Positions 11,253 through 21,168 of a stretch of 64,000 bases of DNA are shown here, piece by piece. The number at the start of each line of letters is the position of its first letter. Position 1 is the stretch's first letter. The notes beneath the pieces were generated by a model. The model ran no database searches. It was not told the origin of the DNA and saw only the letters and a program-made list of their open reading frames with translations. A program made the position numbers and the translations under genes. The stretch is from Sabethes cyaneus (taxonomy: Eukaryota; Arthropoda; Insecta; Diptera; Culicidae): NCBI RefSeq assembly GCF_943734655.1, contig NC_071353.1:77399121-77463120 (forward strand). The letters are read 5' to 3'.

Positions 11253-12700
11253 CAGGGTGTCGATTATCCAGCGAAAATAAAATTCCCTGACTTTTCCAGG
11301 TTTTTCCAGGTGTATTTCTAACAATTCCAGACGCAAAATATCTCCTTAATTTCACTTTCCAAGTGTTTATTTGGCTAAATTGGTTGTTTACTCTTGAATT
11401 ATCATTTCCTAATGAATTTAATTTTCCTTTTTATTTCAAATTCATCTTTTTATGCAAAATTTCTAAGTGCAAAATTAAAATTAATTCGAACTTAATTAAC
11501 GCACATCAGAATTAAAGAATCAAGCTAAATAAAAATTGCAAGATGTCCTTTCGGAAAAAAATGAAATAGTCTGCTGGTTTATCAAAGGGTTGTGGGATTA
11601 GCCGTTTTGCCTGTTAGATCACATGTAATGAATGGGTATAAATCCACTTCAAACATTTAACTATGCAAAACAATAAACTTAAAAGTTGGTCTTTAGTTTA
11701 GAACATAATCCGAAGATATTTTCGAACACAAAGTCCGATTTGTTTGAGCAGCTATTTCGTTTTGTTATCAAAATAAGTGGAAATAATTGTTCCTCAGGAA
11801 TATAAAAATTTTTGAGCTCAAATGTCTCAACCAGCATCGCAGCATCGTTATATTATTTAGAACCTGACCTGTTTTTATTCGACCTACTTGTAACCAGCTT
11901 TTGATATTCAGGAAAACTTCGGATTTGCGACTCTATTGACCCATTGCTCGAAGTCGAATTTCGAAGATATGACTAAATTGTTAGACTAAATCAGAATTTT
12001 GATGCTGAGGGTCTTTCATTAGAATACGCATACGTAGGATTTCACTAGTGATCGACATGAGAATAAAAATTAAAGTCCGGGTTCCGGCTCGTTCAGGTTG
12101 AACATCGTAGTAAATTTTCAAAGTCTGATCTAGGTTCAGTTTGATTAGTCCTCGTTCTAGTTACAGTCCGATCTCGGTCCGGAAGTCTGGAATTATCTAG
12201 AGGCACAATTTGCTAGTATAGCCTTTTTATGCCACTTTCCGTACAAAATAAGCAAATTTTCTATCCACAATTTTTTATCTAAATATCCAATTAATATCAA
12301 AGAATCCAAAAGATATTGGTAATGATCGATTAGATTGTGAGCACTTTCCTTTGAAACCTGAATCGATCAAATCGGTTTAACCGTTGTTGAGGTTTAAAGC
12401 AGGTCAGTCGCACATTCATGCATTTCGAAATTTCGAAACTCGGAAATTTATACACAGCAGATGGTTGCACGTGAGTAAAAATAACGTGTCGTATTCTAAT
12501 TGATTAAGGCATACGCGAAAGTCTTGAATGAAAAGGTGCCAGATATTTGAAATAAATGTTATTCTTGCGAAGTCTGAACTTTTCCGGTATATTTTCTTCC
12601 CATGTCAAAAATCCCTGACTTCAAATGGAATTCCCTGACATTCCCTGACTTTTCCAGGTTGAAACGAATTTCCCTGATTTTCCAGGTAATCGACACCCTG
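11253..12700. mobile_element. TIR element, 1,448 bp, TGTTA duplication
   Basis: Inverted ends CAGGGTGTCGATTA and TAATCGACACCCTG are flanked by a perfect TGTTA direct repeat (11248-11252, 12701-12705). Subterminal copies of CCCTGACTTTTCCAGG sit close to both ends (11286-11310 and 12608-12685). There is no transposase frame in the 1.4 kb interior, so it is non-autonomous. The superfamily is uncertain: 5 bp does not fit hAT (8 bp) or Tc1 (TA). Confidence 0.7.
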
Positions 12701-13021
12701 TGTTACAAGTATTTACGCACCCAAGGAAAGAAAATTTAATTATTCTACGCAATACGTTGGGAATTTTACTGGCAAATAAGGATTTTGAGGAATACGGAAC
12801 GGATATTTAAAAATATAGTCAAGTTAATTATAAATAGATGTTCCTGAGAAATTAAATAATGATTATTGTGGCAGTAGAAAGGCTAGGTCACGCCGCTAGG
12901 TGGATTAATTCGGGTTTTTTAAACATCAATCAGTTTCGTCATAGATATTCTGAATGACGAAAAAATGATGTCCATTGCATGAAAAAAAGTTTGTAGCTAT
13001 AGAATGTTTCGAAAGGTTTTA

Positions 13022-13308
13022 CCACAGACAAACAGACGAGACACTCGCGTTAATTCCAGCGTCCAATCAAAACCCACTCATTTTTCAAAAAAGCATGTTT
13101 CGTACCATGGCCACACCGCGGCGCGCGAGTGCTGCTTCGAGTTGTCAGTATAAAACCATACATATGTAAAAACCCTACAGCATAAAACCCTGCAAATGCA
13201 AGCTACTCCGCAACATGCATAACAGCGGGTGCTAGTGTGTAAGCAAAATGTGTAGGACGATGGGTTTAAAAGTATTTTCTTCTATGTGTCATGTCAGTTC
13301 GTCAGTGG
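13022..13308. mobile_element. 287-bp MITE with TTTTA duplication
   Basis: This block is absent from the corresponding position of copies B and C. It is bounded by TTTTA direct repeats (13017-13021, 13309-13313) and imperfect inverted ends, starting CCACAGACAAACAGACGAG and, from the right, CCACTGACGAACTGACATG. A related, left-truncated copy is at 58588-58785. Confidence 0.65.
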
Positions 13309-13444
13309 TTTTACATTTTATTTACATTGCCATACGACTATGTCTTCCAGCAGGGTGCCAAAAACTTACTTGCACTGGCCCGACAGCTGTTGTCGGGATT
13401 TTTAAATATAAAATGGTTGCAATCGTGGAAAAATCGTAGATTAA

Positions 13445-14021
13445 CCTACCTAGTGCATTGGGGTCGTTTTCGACCCATCGGCATACTTACAAAGCGTGAT
13501 ACTCAGTAACGGAATGAGCTAGAGACTTTAAATTTACTGATTTTTCCCAACTTTGGAAAACTGGCATTGCAGGGGAGTTTCAGCTTTCAGCGCCATCTAG
13601 AAGAGCCACAGCAAAAAAAGTTACATATTATGCATAGGGGTCGAAAACGACCCAAGTTTTGAAATTGCTCTCATTCATCCATTTTCTATCCGAATTTCGG
13701 TTTCTTTACCTCGTTTAAAAATATGGCCAAATATGGCACCCAAGGTATGTTAGAGAATATTTGTTGACTAATGGCCACTTCTGCGTCGGTTCCGAAACAC
13801 CCACTACCAAGTCACGGGGGACATTTTTATACTTTGAGATAATTCATTTTGCGGCACATCAAATTACATTGGCCTGATAATATTTTTGGCCATAGCTTTC
13901 AAATGAGGTAAAGAAAATTAAATTCGGATTGAAAATGGATGAATGAGAGCAATTTCAAAACTTGGGTCGTTTTCGACCCCAATGAATAATATGTAACCTT
14001 TTTTCTAATGCATTAGGAAGG
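13445..14021. mobile_element. piggyBac-type MITE, TTAA target, 577 bp
   Basis: Flanked by TTAA (13441-13444, 14022-14025) with inverted ends CCTACCTAGTGCATT and (from the right) CCTTCCTAATGCATT. Just inside each end is the self-complementary GGGGTCGTTTTCGACCC, and a further GGGGTCGAAAACGACCC is at 13636. The arms 13636-13735 and 13890-13980 are inverted copies (AATTGCTCTCATTCATCC). The block is absent from related copies B and C. piggyBac affinity is inferred from the TTAA target alone. Confidence 0.7.
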
Positions 14022-14654
14022 TTAATGTAAATTTTTACCGCATTTATTTTCTATTTCTTCGCTTCAAAAAAGGGTCTTAATTTTGGCAACCTAGGTGACA
14101 CGCATTTGTTGCCCAATATGAAATTGTATGTAAATGAAAATTAAAAATAAATTGTTTCAAAAGCATTCTCTTTGTAGATAATGAACATAAATGAAATTTT
14201 TTTTAATATTACGCTCAGTTGTCGACGTTTTGTGACAAGAAGGGAAAAATATTTCGACGCACCGGTTATTTTTGTTAGATTATTGAATAATTTATTTTTT
14301 CTGAATATTCAATGATTTCCTGAAGAAGCTGGTAGTTACCAAATTTTAAACAAACTATAGTAAGAAGCCTTTTCTATGTTCAATCATTTATTCTATCATT
14401 ATCAGTTAGATCACTTATGGCAATCATATGCAATTAGCTGCCAGTTTGGAAGTAATCAAAATAGCTGTTGTTCAATGGTTTTATCTGAGTCCTTCGTAAA
14501 GCATTAATAAAAATTATATTTCTTGTGAAGAAGATTTTTCCAAAATCGCTATAGGTTCATCTAAACTTATCGTATTCTTGAAGCAGACTTTATCTTCTTT
14601 ATCTTGTTATACACAATCTACCTATGAAGTTGATTCAAAGCTTGTCAATACATA

Positions 14655-15321
14655 CAGTGGGATTTCGAATTTGGCATGGTTCGATTTTGGCATGGTTCGA
14701 TTTTGGCAACAAAAGTTTCCGTTTTTTGGAAACACAAAATATTTTCCTTACAAAAATATAGTTAAATATCAGCCAGTTCCCGCATAAATGCTTGAAATGA
14801 CGCAAAAATGATACCCTTAGTGTGTTCTTGAAAAAAAGTTTGCTGTTATAGAAAGTTTCAAACAATAATCACCCTTATTCTGCGAGGCGAGTGACGTGAC
14901 TATTTTGGAGTCGCCGCGAATCAGGTGACAATTGTCACCTAGGTGACTCGCTTTGTCACCTAGGTGACACGGTTTGTCACTTAGGTGACAGGGGTTTGTT
15001 ACCTAGGTGACTCGGTTGGCACCTAGGTGACAATTGTCGTATTGAGTCACATGACTCGCAGAATAAGGGGTAATATTTTTATTGCCGTAGGACTACGTCT
15101 TATCGCAGGTTGTCAAAAACTTACTTGCACCGGACGGATAGCTCTTGACGGACTTTTCGAGCATAAAATGGTTGCAATTGCTAATTAATAATATTTACTC
15201 AATTTCTAGCGCATTTACATTCAATTTTTTCATATAAAAAAAAAGGTTTTCGATTTTGGCACGGTTTCGATTTTGGCAACAAAGGCGACACGCATTTGTC
15301 GCCAAATTCGAAATCTCACTG
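14655..15321 (+). mobile_element. CAGTGGGATTTCG family, copy B
   Basis: A complete copy with TA at 14653-14654 and 15322-15323. The left end is CAGTGGGATTTCGAATTTGG; the right end, reverse-complemented, is CAGTGAGATTTCGAATTTGG. Short direct repeats of GTTCGATTTTGGCA follow each end. It carries a 201-bp insertion at 14870-15070 that copy C lacks. No transposase is present. Confidence 0.8.
14870..15070. mobile_element. Foldback MITE with palindrome array
   Basis: TIRs CCCTTATTCTGCGAG and CTCGCAGAATAAGGG sit inside TAAT direct repeats (14866-14869, 15071-15074). The interior (14934-15037) is a tandem array of five units of about 21 bp, each centred on the palindrome GTCACCTAGGTGAC, separated by spacers such as TCGCTTT and ACGGTTT. 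The matching site of copy C (near 58120) is unoccupied. Confidence 0.8.
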
Positions 15322-15323
15322 TA

Positions 15324-16059
15324 GTTAAATGATTAGTTAAAAACGGCCTCAGAGATGGTTTAGTTACAATTAATTTTAATTATACTAGAAGCATATAAAC
15401 GTTGGCAAAATCTCACCCTTTCTAGGGAGTGACATTGTGCCGAAAACATAAAGTTAAGTTTATACTTCAAAAATAAACAGTAGCGTATCTATAAACATTG
15501 CACGTAAAGGACAATATGTTCATATGTGGACGATCATGAACGACGTGGACTATTAGAAGTAGGGGGACGACCAAAAACAACGTATCATAACAGTTATTAT
15601 TAAAATATATAGGCGTAAAATACACGGTGGTCTATATACCCAAAAATGAGTGCGAGGTGTATACACAGCGTCTAAATAGGTTGTAGCATTTGCAGGTAAA
15701 TTAGTATATGTACTTCGATCGAGGTTCCCGCAGTCACAGGACACGCACCCCGCCTTCCCCTTTAAAACCGTTAGTATATATATCAGGTGTAGCATATTTG
15801 TCTCATGTTACAGCATTTATCCAAAGTATCGGAAATTTTTAGAGAAAAAGTAAAAATAAATTTTAATTACCTAGAAAAGATGTTTGATTTTAAAAGTATG
15901 CCATCTTAGCAATAATTGTCAATGTTTTTCGGACATGTTTGATTAAAAATGGGCTAATCACAGATGTGTCTGCATGTTTTAGGCTTAGATTGTATTCAAA
16001 TGTCATCACAGCTTGCAAGTTTGTTTTGAATTTTCATTCGTTTAAGAGTCGTGGTAATC
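15324..16059. other. Unassigned stretch
   Basis: No element boundaries, genes or shared repeats recognised. The minus-strand frame at 15553-15795 has no supporting feature. Confidence 0.4.
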
Positions 16060-16520
16060 ATGGACGCAAAAAGGGAATTCGTGATAAGTCTGGGTTTGAA
16101 AAATTGTCGATCGAGTGATATTTTAAAGAAGCTAAAGCCACTCTGAAAGATTCATCTTTTGTACCATCAACCGATACAAGAAAATCGGTTCTTGAAAATA
16201 CTACCCAAACCTGGCCGTAAACACACTATGAGGACACCGGAAGCCATCAAACGAGTAAGAGAGCAAATTCGACGGAAACCAGATCAGTCTGGATGTAAGA
16301 AGGGCAAGGAACTGGGAATTTCGCAGTCAACCATGAAGAATATTGAAAGATAAAAAACAATGGGTGCACAGTTTGACTGAAAAGCAGAAGGTTGGAAGAG
16401 TCGAAAGAAGTCGGCAGCTGTTCAAGCGGCACGGTGATTGTGAAATTCTGTTTTTGTTCAAAACGATGCTACAGGATCACCACAACCAACAAAATGGTCA
16501 GATATATGCATTCTTAAGTA
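16060..16520 (+). pseudogene. Tc1/mariner-type transposase, N-terminal part
   Basis: From the ATG at 16060 the frame reads MDAKREFVISLGLKNCRSSD, then hits a stop after about 28 codons. It continues in frame with LPKPGRKHTMRTPEAIKRVR and KELGISQSTMKNI, the paired helix-turn-helix DNA-binding region of IS630-Tc1-mariner transposases. After a frameshift near 16345, LTEKQKVGRVERSRQLFKRH follows. The catalytic half is missing. The wording resembles the mosquito D37E group. Similarity then stops at an unrelated AT-rich block. Confidence 0.75.
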
Positions 16521-17239
16521 AAGGTTTTATTGCGGTATTAATCATTACCTCTGGGTTTATTGTGGTATTGCGCAATACCAAGAGGAACACACTTTTAGCT
16601 AGCTAGAAAACCATAATAAAACTGTTAATAAAGCAAATTTATTGTGGTTGCTTATATTACCACGTTAAAACTTGTTTGCAACACCACGTCTCTTATAAAG
16701 TTACCATAAGTGTGGCGTAGCAATACAAAATGGCGCATCAATCAAAATTGATCTTACCGCGGTTTTTTGTTAAACCGGAATAAATCTGTTAGTTTTATAG
16801 AGCTATTAAAACGGTAACACCCTGACCAAACAGTTTTTTGCTGCTATTATGAAGAATACCAAAGTTCAACACTAAAATCATTTTTTTTATGCGAAGCCAT
16901 ATTGCCATATTCTAGTATTTTGTTTTAGCTCGCAAACAACAATTCATCAAAGCAAAGTATTTTGCAGAAAGAAAGTTATTATCAATCGGCTTTCCTGTCA
17001 GTGGAAGCAACTAAAATAATTTTGCTAGAAATTAAGATTGACTAACCGAATATTTTCACTTTGTTAAAACAACCAGTTTTTGAAAATTGCAAAATTTCAG
17101 TGGCGCGCTGATTTTATCGACCTATCATATCAATATGCACGATGCAATTAAATGCGCACATGCTGCAAACCAACGAAATTGCTTAAAATTTAATAAATAT
17201 TCTGCGGGATGTTTCATTCTGGTTGCTATAAACCAAATC
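16521..17239. other. Unassigned stretch
   Basis: AT-rich. The 16515-16680 part repeats TTTATTGTGG/TTTATTGCGG-type phrases in both orientations and may be a degraded foldback element. No gene is seen. Confidence 0.35.
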
Positions 17240-17575
17240 GTTCAGAATGATCTGTCCGTAAATCTTCGAGTCGACGATAGCAGAGTGAAAGTTGACAAAA
17301 TAGCAACACTCACAGAGAGAAATCCTGCGAGGGTGGCCGTGAAGGGATGGACGTTAAGTTGGTCGCCATCCTAGCATCGGTGCACGTCTCGACAGGTGTA
17401 CGGAGCAGTGTACAAACACAGCCTCCCCCCGAAGTAATACTTAACAGTAGTTCCGGGGGGGTCAAGGTCAGACACCCGTGAGGTTTTTAGTGGGTTAGAG
17501 TCCCACTCTGTGCCACATACATCATTAGTGTGCCTGGCGTTTCCTCACTTAAAAAAAAACACGCACACACACACA
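17240..17575 (+). repeat. Possible 3' end of a non-LTR element
   Basis: GC-richer than its surroundings. It contains GGTTTTTAGTGGGTTAGAG and CCCACTCTGTG, resembling the minus-strand phrase GGTTTTAGTGGGTCGGGA near 28.72 kb inside a LINE fragment, and ends in an A-run and a short CA repeat. No reverse transcriptase sequence is left, so the call is tentative. Confidence 0.3.
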
Positions 17576-18088
17576 CAGCAGAGAGAGAGGGAATGCTCAA
17601 TTTTTGAAACTGAGACAAGTGGTATAACTCTATACTAATTTATTATTTAGGGGAAATTGCTGCAGATTGAGACCAATTTTGTTTTCAGTCCATAACGCTT
17701 AATCAGTTTGCTTTAATTATGAGTGTTACACTTTATTGGAAAAGTGTGTTTACTGTCTACAGAAAAAAATGCAAAATATTTTATTTTAGAAAAACTAAGA
17801 AATTGTGGTCATTTCCGTGAAGGTCCTGAAAATTTGCGGAAAAAAATTGTTGCTGCAGGTTGAAACATTTTTCGTTTTAACAATAGTGAAAACAAAATCA
17901 ATTTTTTTAATATATGGTATTTTTCAAACATCAAGCATTAATATTAGACCATTTTTTCCGAAAATAATGGGCAAGAAAAGACAATAGCAATGTTTATTTG
18001 ACCGACAACCCAGTATAAAGCTTTAAAACGCAGAAAACTTATTACAAACAAGTTTAACTTGCATATATAGTAGTTTTCAATTATAAAA
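17576..18088. other. Unassigned stretch
   Basis: AT-rich, no element or gene recognised before the LINE sequence that starts near 18089. Confidence 0.4.
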
Positions 18089-18264
18089 ATGGATAACCAC
18101 GCCACGGATGGTGGCGAGAGTTCCGCAGAGTCGATAGTGGACAGTATCCACCGGATGTATCCGTAACTTTTGGGGAAAATGATCGTTCGATTTCTAACCG
18201 CAAGGGGGATGTTATCGTGTTCTATCAAAACACCAGTGGAATGAACGTTGAAGACTACCGACTA
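18089..18264 (+). pseudogene. LINE endonuclease, N-terminal piece (LINE-1 copy)
   Basis: A start codon at 18089 opens a 25-codon frame. After a one-base shift the sequence reads GDVIVFYQNTSGMNVEDYRL, which matches the beginning of an APE-type endonuclease (the YQN segment carries the conserved Asn). The frame stops exactly at the TA where the mariner-like element 18265-19651 begins and resumes at 19654. Joining the flanks with one TA gives EDYRLAVSDYYDVIVL. This is the 5' part of the element continued at 19654-21045 and 23835-24755. Confidence 0.7.
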
Positions 18265-18429
18265 CGGACTGTATCGAAAAGTCTTTAGCAACAATTAACA
18301 GTGAATAAAAATTAAATAAGATTATTATTTCAATTTTTGTTTTCGGTTTATTGAAGATCAGTACGACTTGAAACAATAACATGTCTTACATTAGTCCAAA
18401 TATTAAGTTCTAAAGAATGAGCGCACTTT

Positions 18430-18935
18430 TGCTGAAACTCCCCCCAGCAAATTCTGCACAGTAGCTTTTGTGCATTTCCTGGATCTGCTATTCAATTTTT
18501 CTTAAATTCCTCCATGCATTGGGAAACTGTTCCTTCCCTCCTAAAAATCCTCTTCTCAATCGACCAGTAATGTTCAATTGGTCGGAGCTCTGGACAATTT
18601 GGTGGATTGATGTTTTTCTCGACGAATTGGATATTATTGTCTGAAAGGCACTGTAGTACAGGCTTAGCGCAATGTACAGATGCCAAATTCGGCCAAAAGA
18701 AAGGGAGAGACTGATACTGTTTGTTGAGGGGCCATAATCTTTTTTACAATTATTCATCTTTGTAAATTTGAGCATTTATTGCACACTTTGTGAAGAAAAT
18801 ACGCATCGCAGACCACAAGTATAAATAGCTTACCATACTTAAACCTTCTGCCCAAATTTTTCCAGCGCAATCATACTGTCGATATCGTCCACCACCTCGT
18901 CCGCCGATTTCGTGTAGAATTTCGGCCTTTTTCAA
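18430..18935 (-). pseudogene. DD37E transposase remnant
   Basis: The C-terminal catalytic part is readable on the minus strand: WPNLASVHCAKPVLQCLSDN, then NPPNCPELRPIEHYW. From the residue at the second catalytic position to the Glu of PIEHYW there are 37 residues, giving D37E spacing, but the catalytic Asp is replaced by Asn (WPN instead of WPD). Upstream, catalytic-core pieces are scattered through different frames with stops. The protein would normally be about 340 residues and nuclear; this copy cannot be active. Confidence 0.75.
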
Positions 18936-19182
18936 TCCTGTTTGACGTAAGTTTCGTCGTCCATATAGATGCAGTTGTTGCCGTTGTCTATTATCCGTTT
19001 ATAGTTACCGTGCCCTTATTTAGACTCAAGATTGTTGCTCTCCGGATTTTTTAGAATCCTCATGCTTCTTTTATGTCTTTATGAAGTTCCTGACGTTGAT
19101 TCACTGAATTATTTTATTGCTTGTTTTAAGTATTTTAGCCAAATAAGACGTTGTTACCAATCGGTGCCGTTTAATATGACTT

Positions 19183-19290
19183 CCCAAGTAACAATTTGGG
19201 TTTGATTACACTCTTATGATGGCATTTAAGACCAAAATTGGTCTTGAAGACCACCATAAGAGTACAATAAAACTTACATTGTTGCTTGGG
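19183..19290. mobile_element. Palindromic MITE nested in the mariner element
   Basis: The halves are inverted copies (CCCAAGTAACAATTTGGG on the left; CCCAAGCAACAATGTAAG from the right) and share CTCTTATG(A/G)TGG further in. The centre is ACCAAAATTGGTCTTGAAGA. The whole 108 bp can fold on itself. Confidence 0.75.
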
Positions 19291-19653
19291 TTATTACTTC
19301 AGAATCTACCGGGGGTAACTGGAACCAGGTTTTCTTCCGGACCAAGGCAGATCCTACAAGAATAACTCTTCCTTATATATCGATGATATTTTTATGCTTG
19401 TGTAGTGCACTTTAAACCGTTTTGCGCTTTGGTTGAAAGAAAACACCGTTTTCAGTGTACCAAGTGTGCAGAATTTTTTTTCTGATTTCAAGATCAATCC
19501 GAGGCATAGCGAAAAGTAATCGAAACAAATCGATAGCACAACTTTTTTAAGATATTTAAACAAACTTTTGCTTGCACGCGCATAAAAATTACTTTATCCA
19601 TGTTTTAGTAGAATAAAAAAAAAGTTGCTAATTACTTTTCGATACAGTCCTTA

Positions 19654-20350
19654 GCTGTATCGGACTATTACGATGTGATTGTTTTATGCGAAACATGACT
19701 TGACTCTCGTACGGTTTCCAGTCAAGTCATTTTTTCCGATTATGAAGTTTTTTCGTTGTGATCGGAACCCCAGTAATAGTCGCAAATCTACCGGCGGTGG
19801 TGTTCTGATAGCTGTTCGTCATGGTTTGCATGTTAAAGTCATCGAGAACAACTCAAGGAACTGTGTAGAGCAAGTTTGGACGGCTATCAAGCTGAGTGAT
19901 CGCACACTTTTTTTGTGTGCTTAATATATCGCACCTGACCGTATTCGGGACAACGACCAAATCGACGCTCACTGTCAGTCGGTTTACTCGGTCATGAGAG
20001 ATGCCACTCCACTTGATGAACTAGTCATATTGGGCGACTTCAATCTTCCAGGTATCTCTTGGAAACCCTTCCACAGCGGATTGCTCTACCCTGATCCTGA
20101 AAACTCTACAGTCCATGCTGGGGCAATGAATCTTCTAGACAATTATGGTGCTGCAATGCTTTTTCAAATTAATCATGTAGTTAATGAAAATAACCGCTTC
20201 TTGGATCTCTGCTTCGTGAGCTCACATGACAAGGCCCCATTCATCTCAACGGCTCCATGTCCACTAGTTAAGCCAGTTCCACACCATTCTCCTCTGATTG
20301 TATGCATTGAGGATAAGCTGCCTTGCGAGTTTGATGAACTACCATTGTGA
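19654..20350 (+). pseudogene. LINE endonuclease domain (LINE-1 copy)
   Basis: Continues the APE-type endonuclease after the mariner insertion: DYYDVIVLCET with a TGA where Trp is expected, then DRNPSNSRKSTGGGVLIAVR, ELVILGDFNLPGISW (the catalytic GDFN motif), and a terminal VPHHSPLIV corresponding to the usual SDHxPL motif with the Asp changed to His. There is an in-frame TAA near 19922 and a frameshift near 19750. It belongs to the jockey/CR1 group of non-LTR retrotransposons; the exact clade is not resolved. Confidence 0.8.
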
Positions 20351-21045
20351 ACTTGCAGTGTCCTATAACTTGCGTAAAGCCGATCAGCATAGCATAAATG
20401 ACGTGTTGTCCAGTATCGACTGGGGTGACATACTTGACCGTTGACCCTGACGACATCGAAGCTGCTGCCCAAACCTTCACTCATGTCAATACGTTATCGA
20501 CCGACACGTCCCAAAAAGAAGTCACCGCAACTTTTCTCACCCTTCTTGGCAAACAAATGAGCTACGTAAGCTCAAGTCAAACAGAGCAGCATTGAGAAGA
20601 TTCACGAAGTATCGCACGCTTTCCCTAAAACTCCATTATACGACGATAAATCAATTGTACAGGCGAGTCTGTCGCCAATGCTTTTCAAGATATCAATGCA
20701 GCATTCAACGCAAACTGAAGCTTCATCCGAAGCCTTTCTGTAACTACGTAAATGAGCAACGCAGAGAGTCCGGTTTTCCGACATCCATGGAATACAACGG
20801 GGAAGTTGCTGCCGTTCCTCAGGATATATGCCATTTCTTTTCCAAAAAAAATCGCAAGTGTCTTCACCAATGAGATATTGAGCAGTAACCTCGTTGCCCT
20901 TGCTGCCAACAACGGACCAGTACATGGTCAAACGCTGGGTGCCATTGATGTTAATGTGGAGACGATTTCGAAGCCCGCATCCAATCTTAAGTCATCCTTC
21001 AATCCCGGACCGGATGGAGTACCTTCTGTATTCCTGTAGAGACAC
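20351..21045 (+). pseudogene. LINE linker and start of reverse transcriptase
   Basis: The region after the endonuclease reads, across frameshifts, RRFTKYRTLSLKLHYTTINQ, KPFCNYVNEQRRESGFPTSM and SSFNPGPDGVPSVFL, the last being the usual entry to the RT fingers. It matches the start of the intact RT at 60598 (GPDGIPAVVL). The RT core from there to about GVILDSQL is missing. Another repeat begins at about 21071. Confidence 0.75.
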
Positions 21046-21168
21046 ATAGCCTGCTTACTGACGCCGTTGCACAGTGGGACCATTCTGGAAAAAGGCGGTC
21101 AAAAATCTTTTCACGCTTTTCCTGACGTTTTCGAGCTCAGGTGTCTTAGGAGAAGTTTCATAAAAAAG
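21046..21168. other. Left part of an unidentified insertion
   Basis: From CAGTGGGACCATTCTGG at 21073 the sequence no longer matches the LINE. It probably pairs with 23231-23800 on the other side of the Helitron-like element as one non-coding repeat. No second copy is in the window to prove it. Confidence 0.35.

Larger units (their letters stand above)
12915..14130 (+). mobile_element. CAGTGGGATTTCG family, copy A (interrupted)
   Basis: The interior (GAAAAAAAGTTTGTAGCTAT, then TACATTGCCATACGACTATG, then CAAAAACTTACTTGCACTGG, AAAATGGTTGCAATCGTGG) and the right part (TTTTGGCAACCTAGGTGACA) are colinear with copies B (14655-15321) and C (57883-58337). The left TIR is gone and the right one has decayed. 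Two later elements sit inside it, at 13022-13308 and 13445-14021. Confidence 0.65.
18265..19651 (-). mobile_element. Mariner-like DD37E element, 1,387 bp
   Basis: TIRs of about 27 bp (CGGACTGTATCGAAAAGTC on the left; AGGACTGTATCGAAAAGTA from the right) are flanked by TA at 18263-18264 and 19652-19653. The transposase lies on the minus strand and is broken. It is inserted in the LINE endonuclease reading frame and in turn contains a 108-bp MITE at 19183-19290. Confidence 0.85.
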
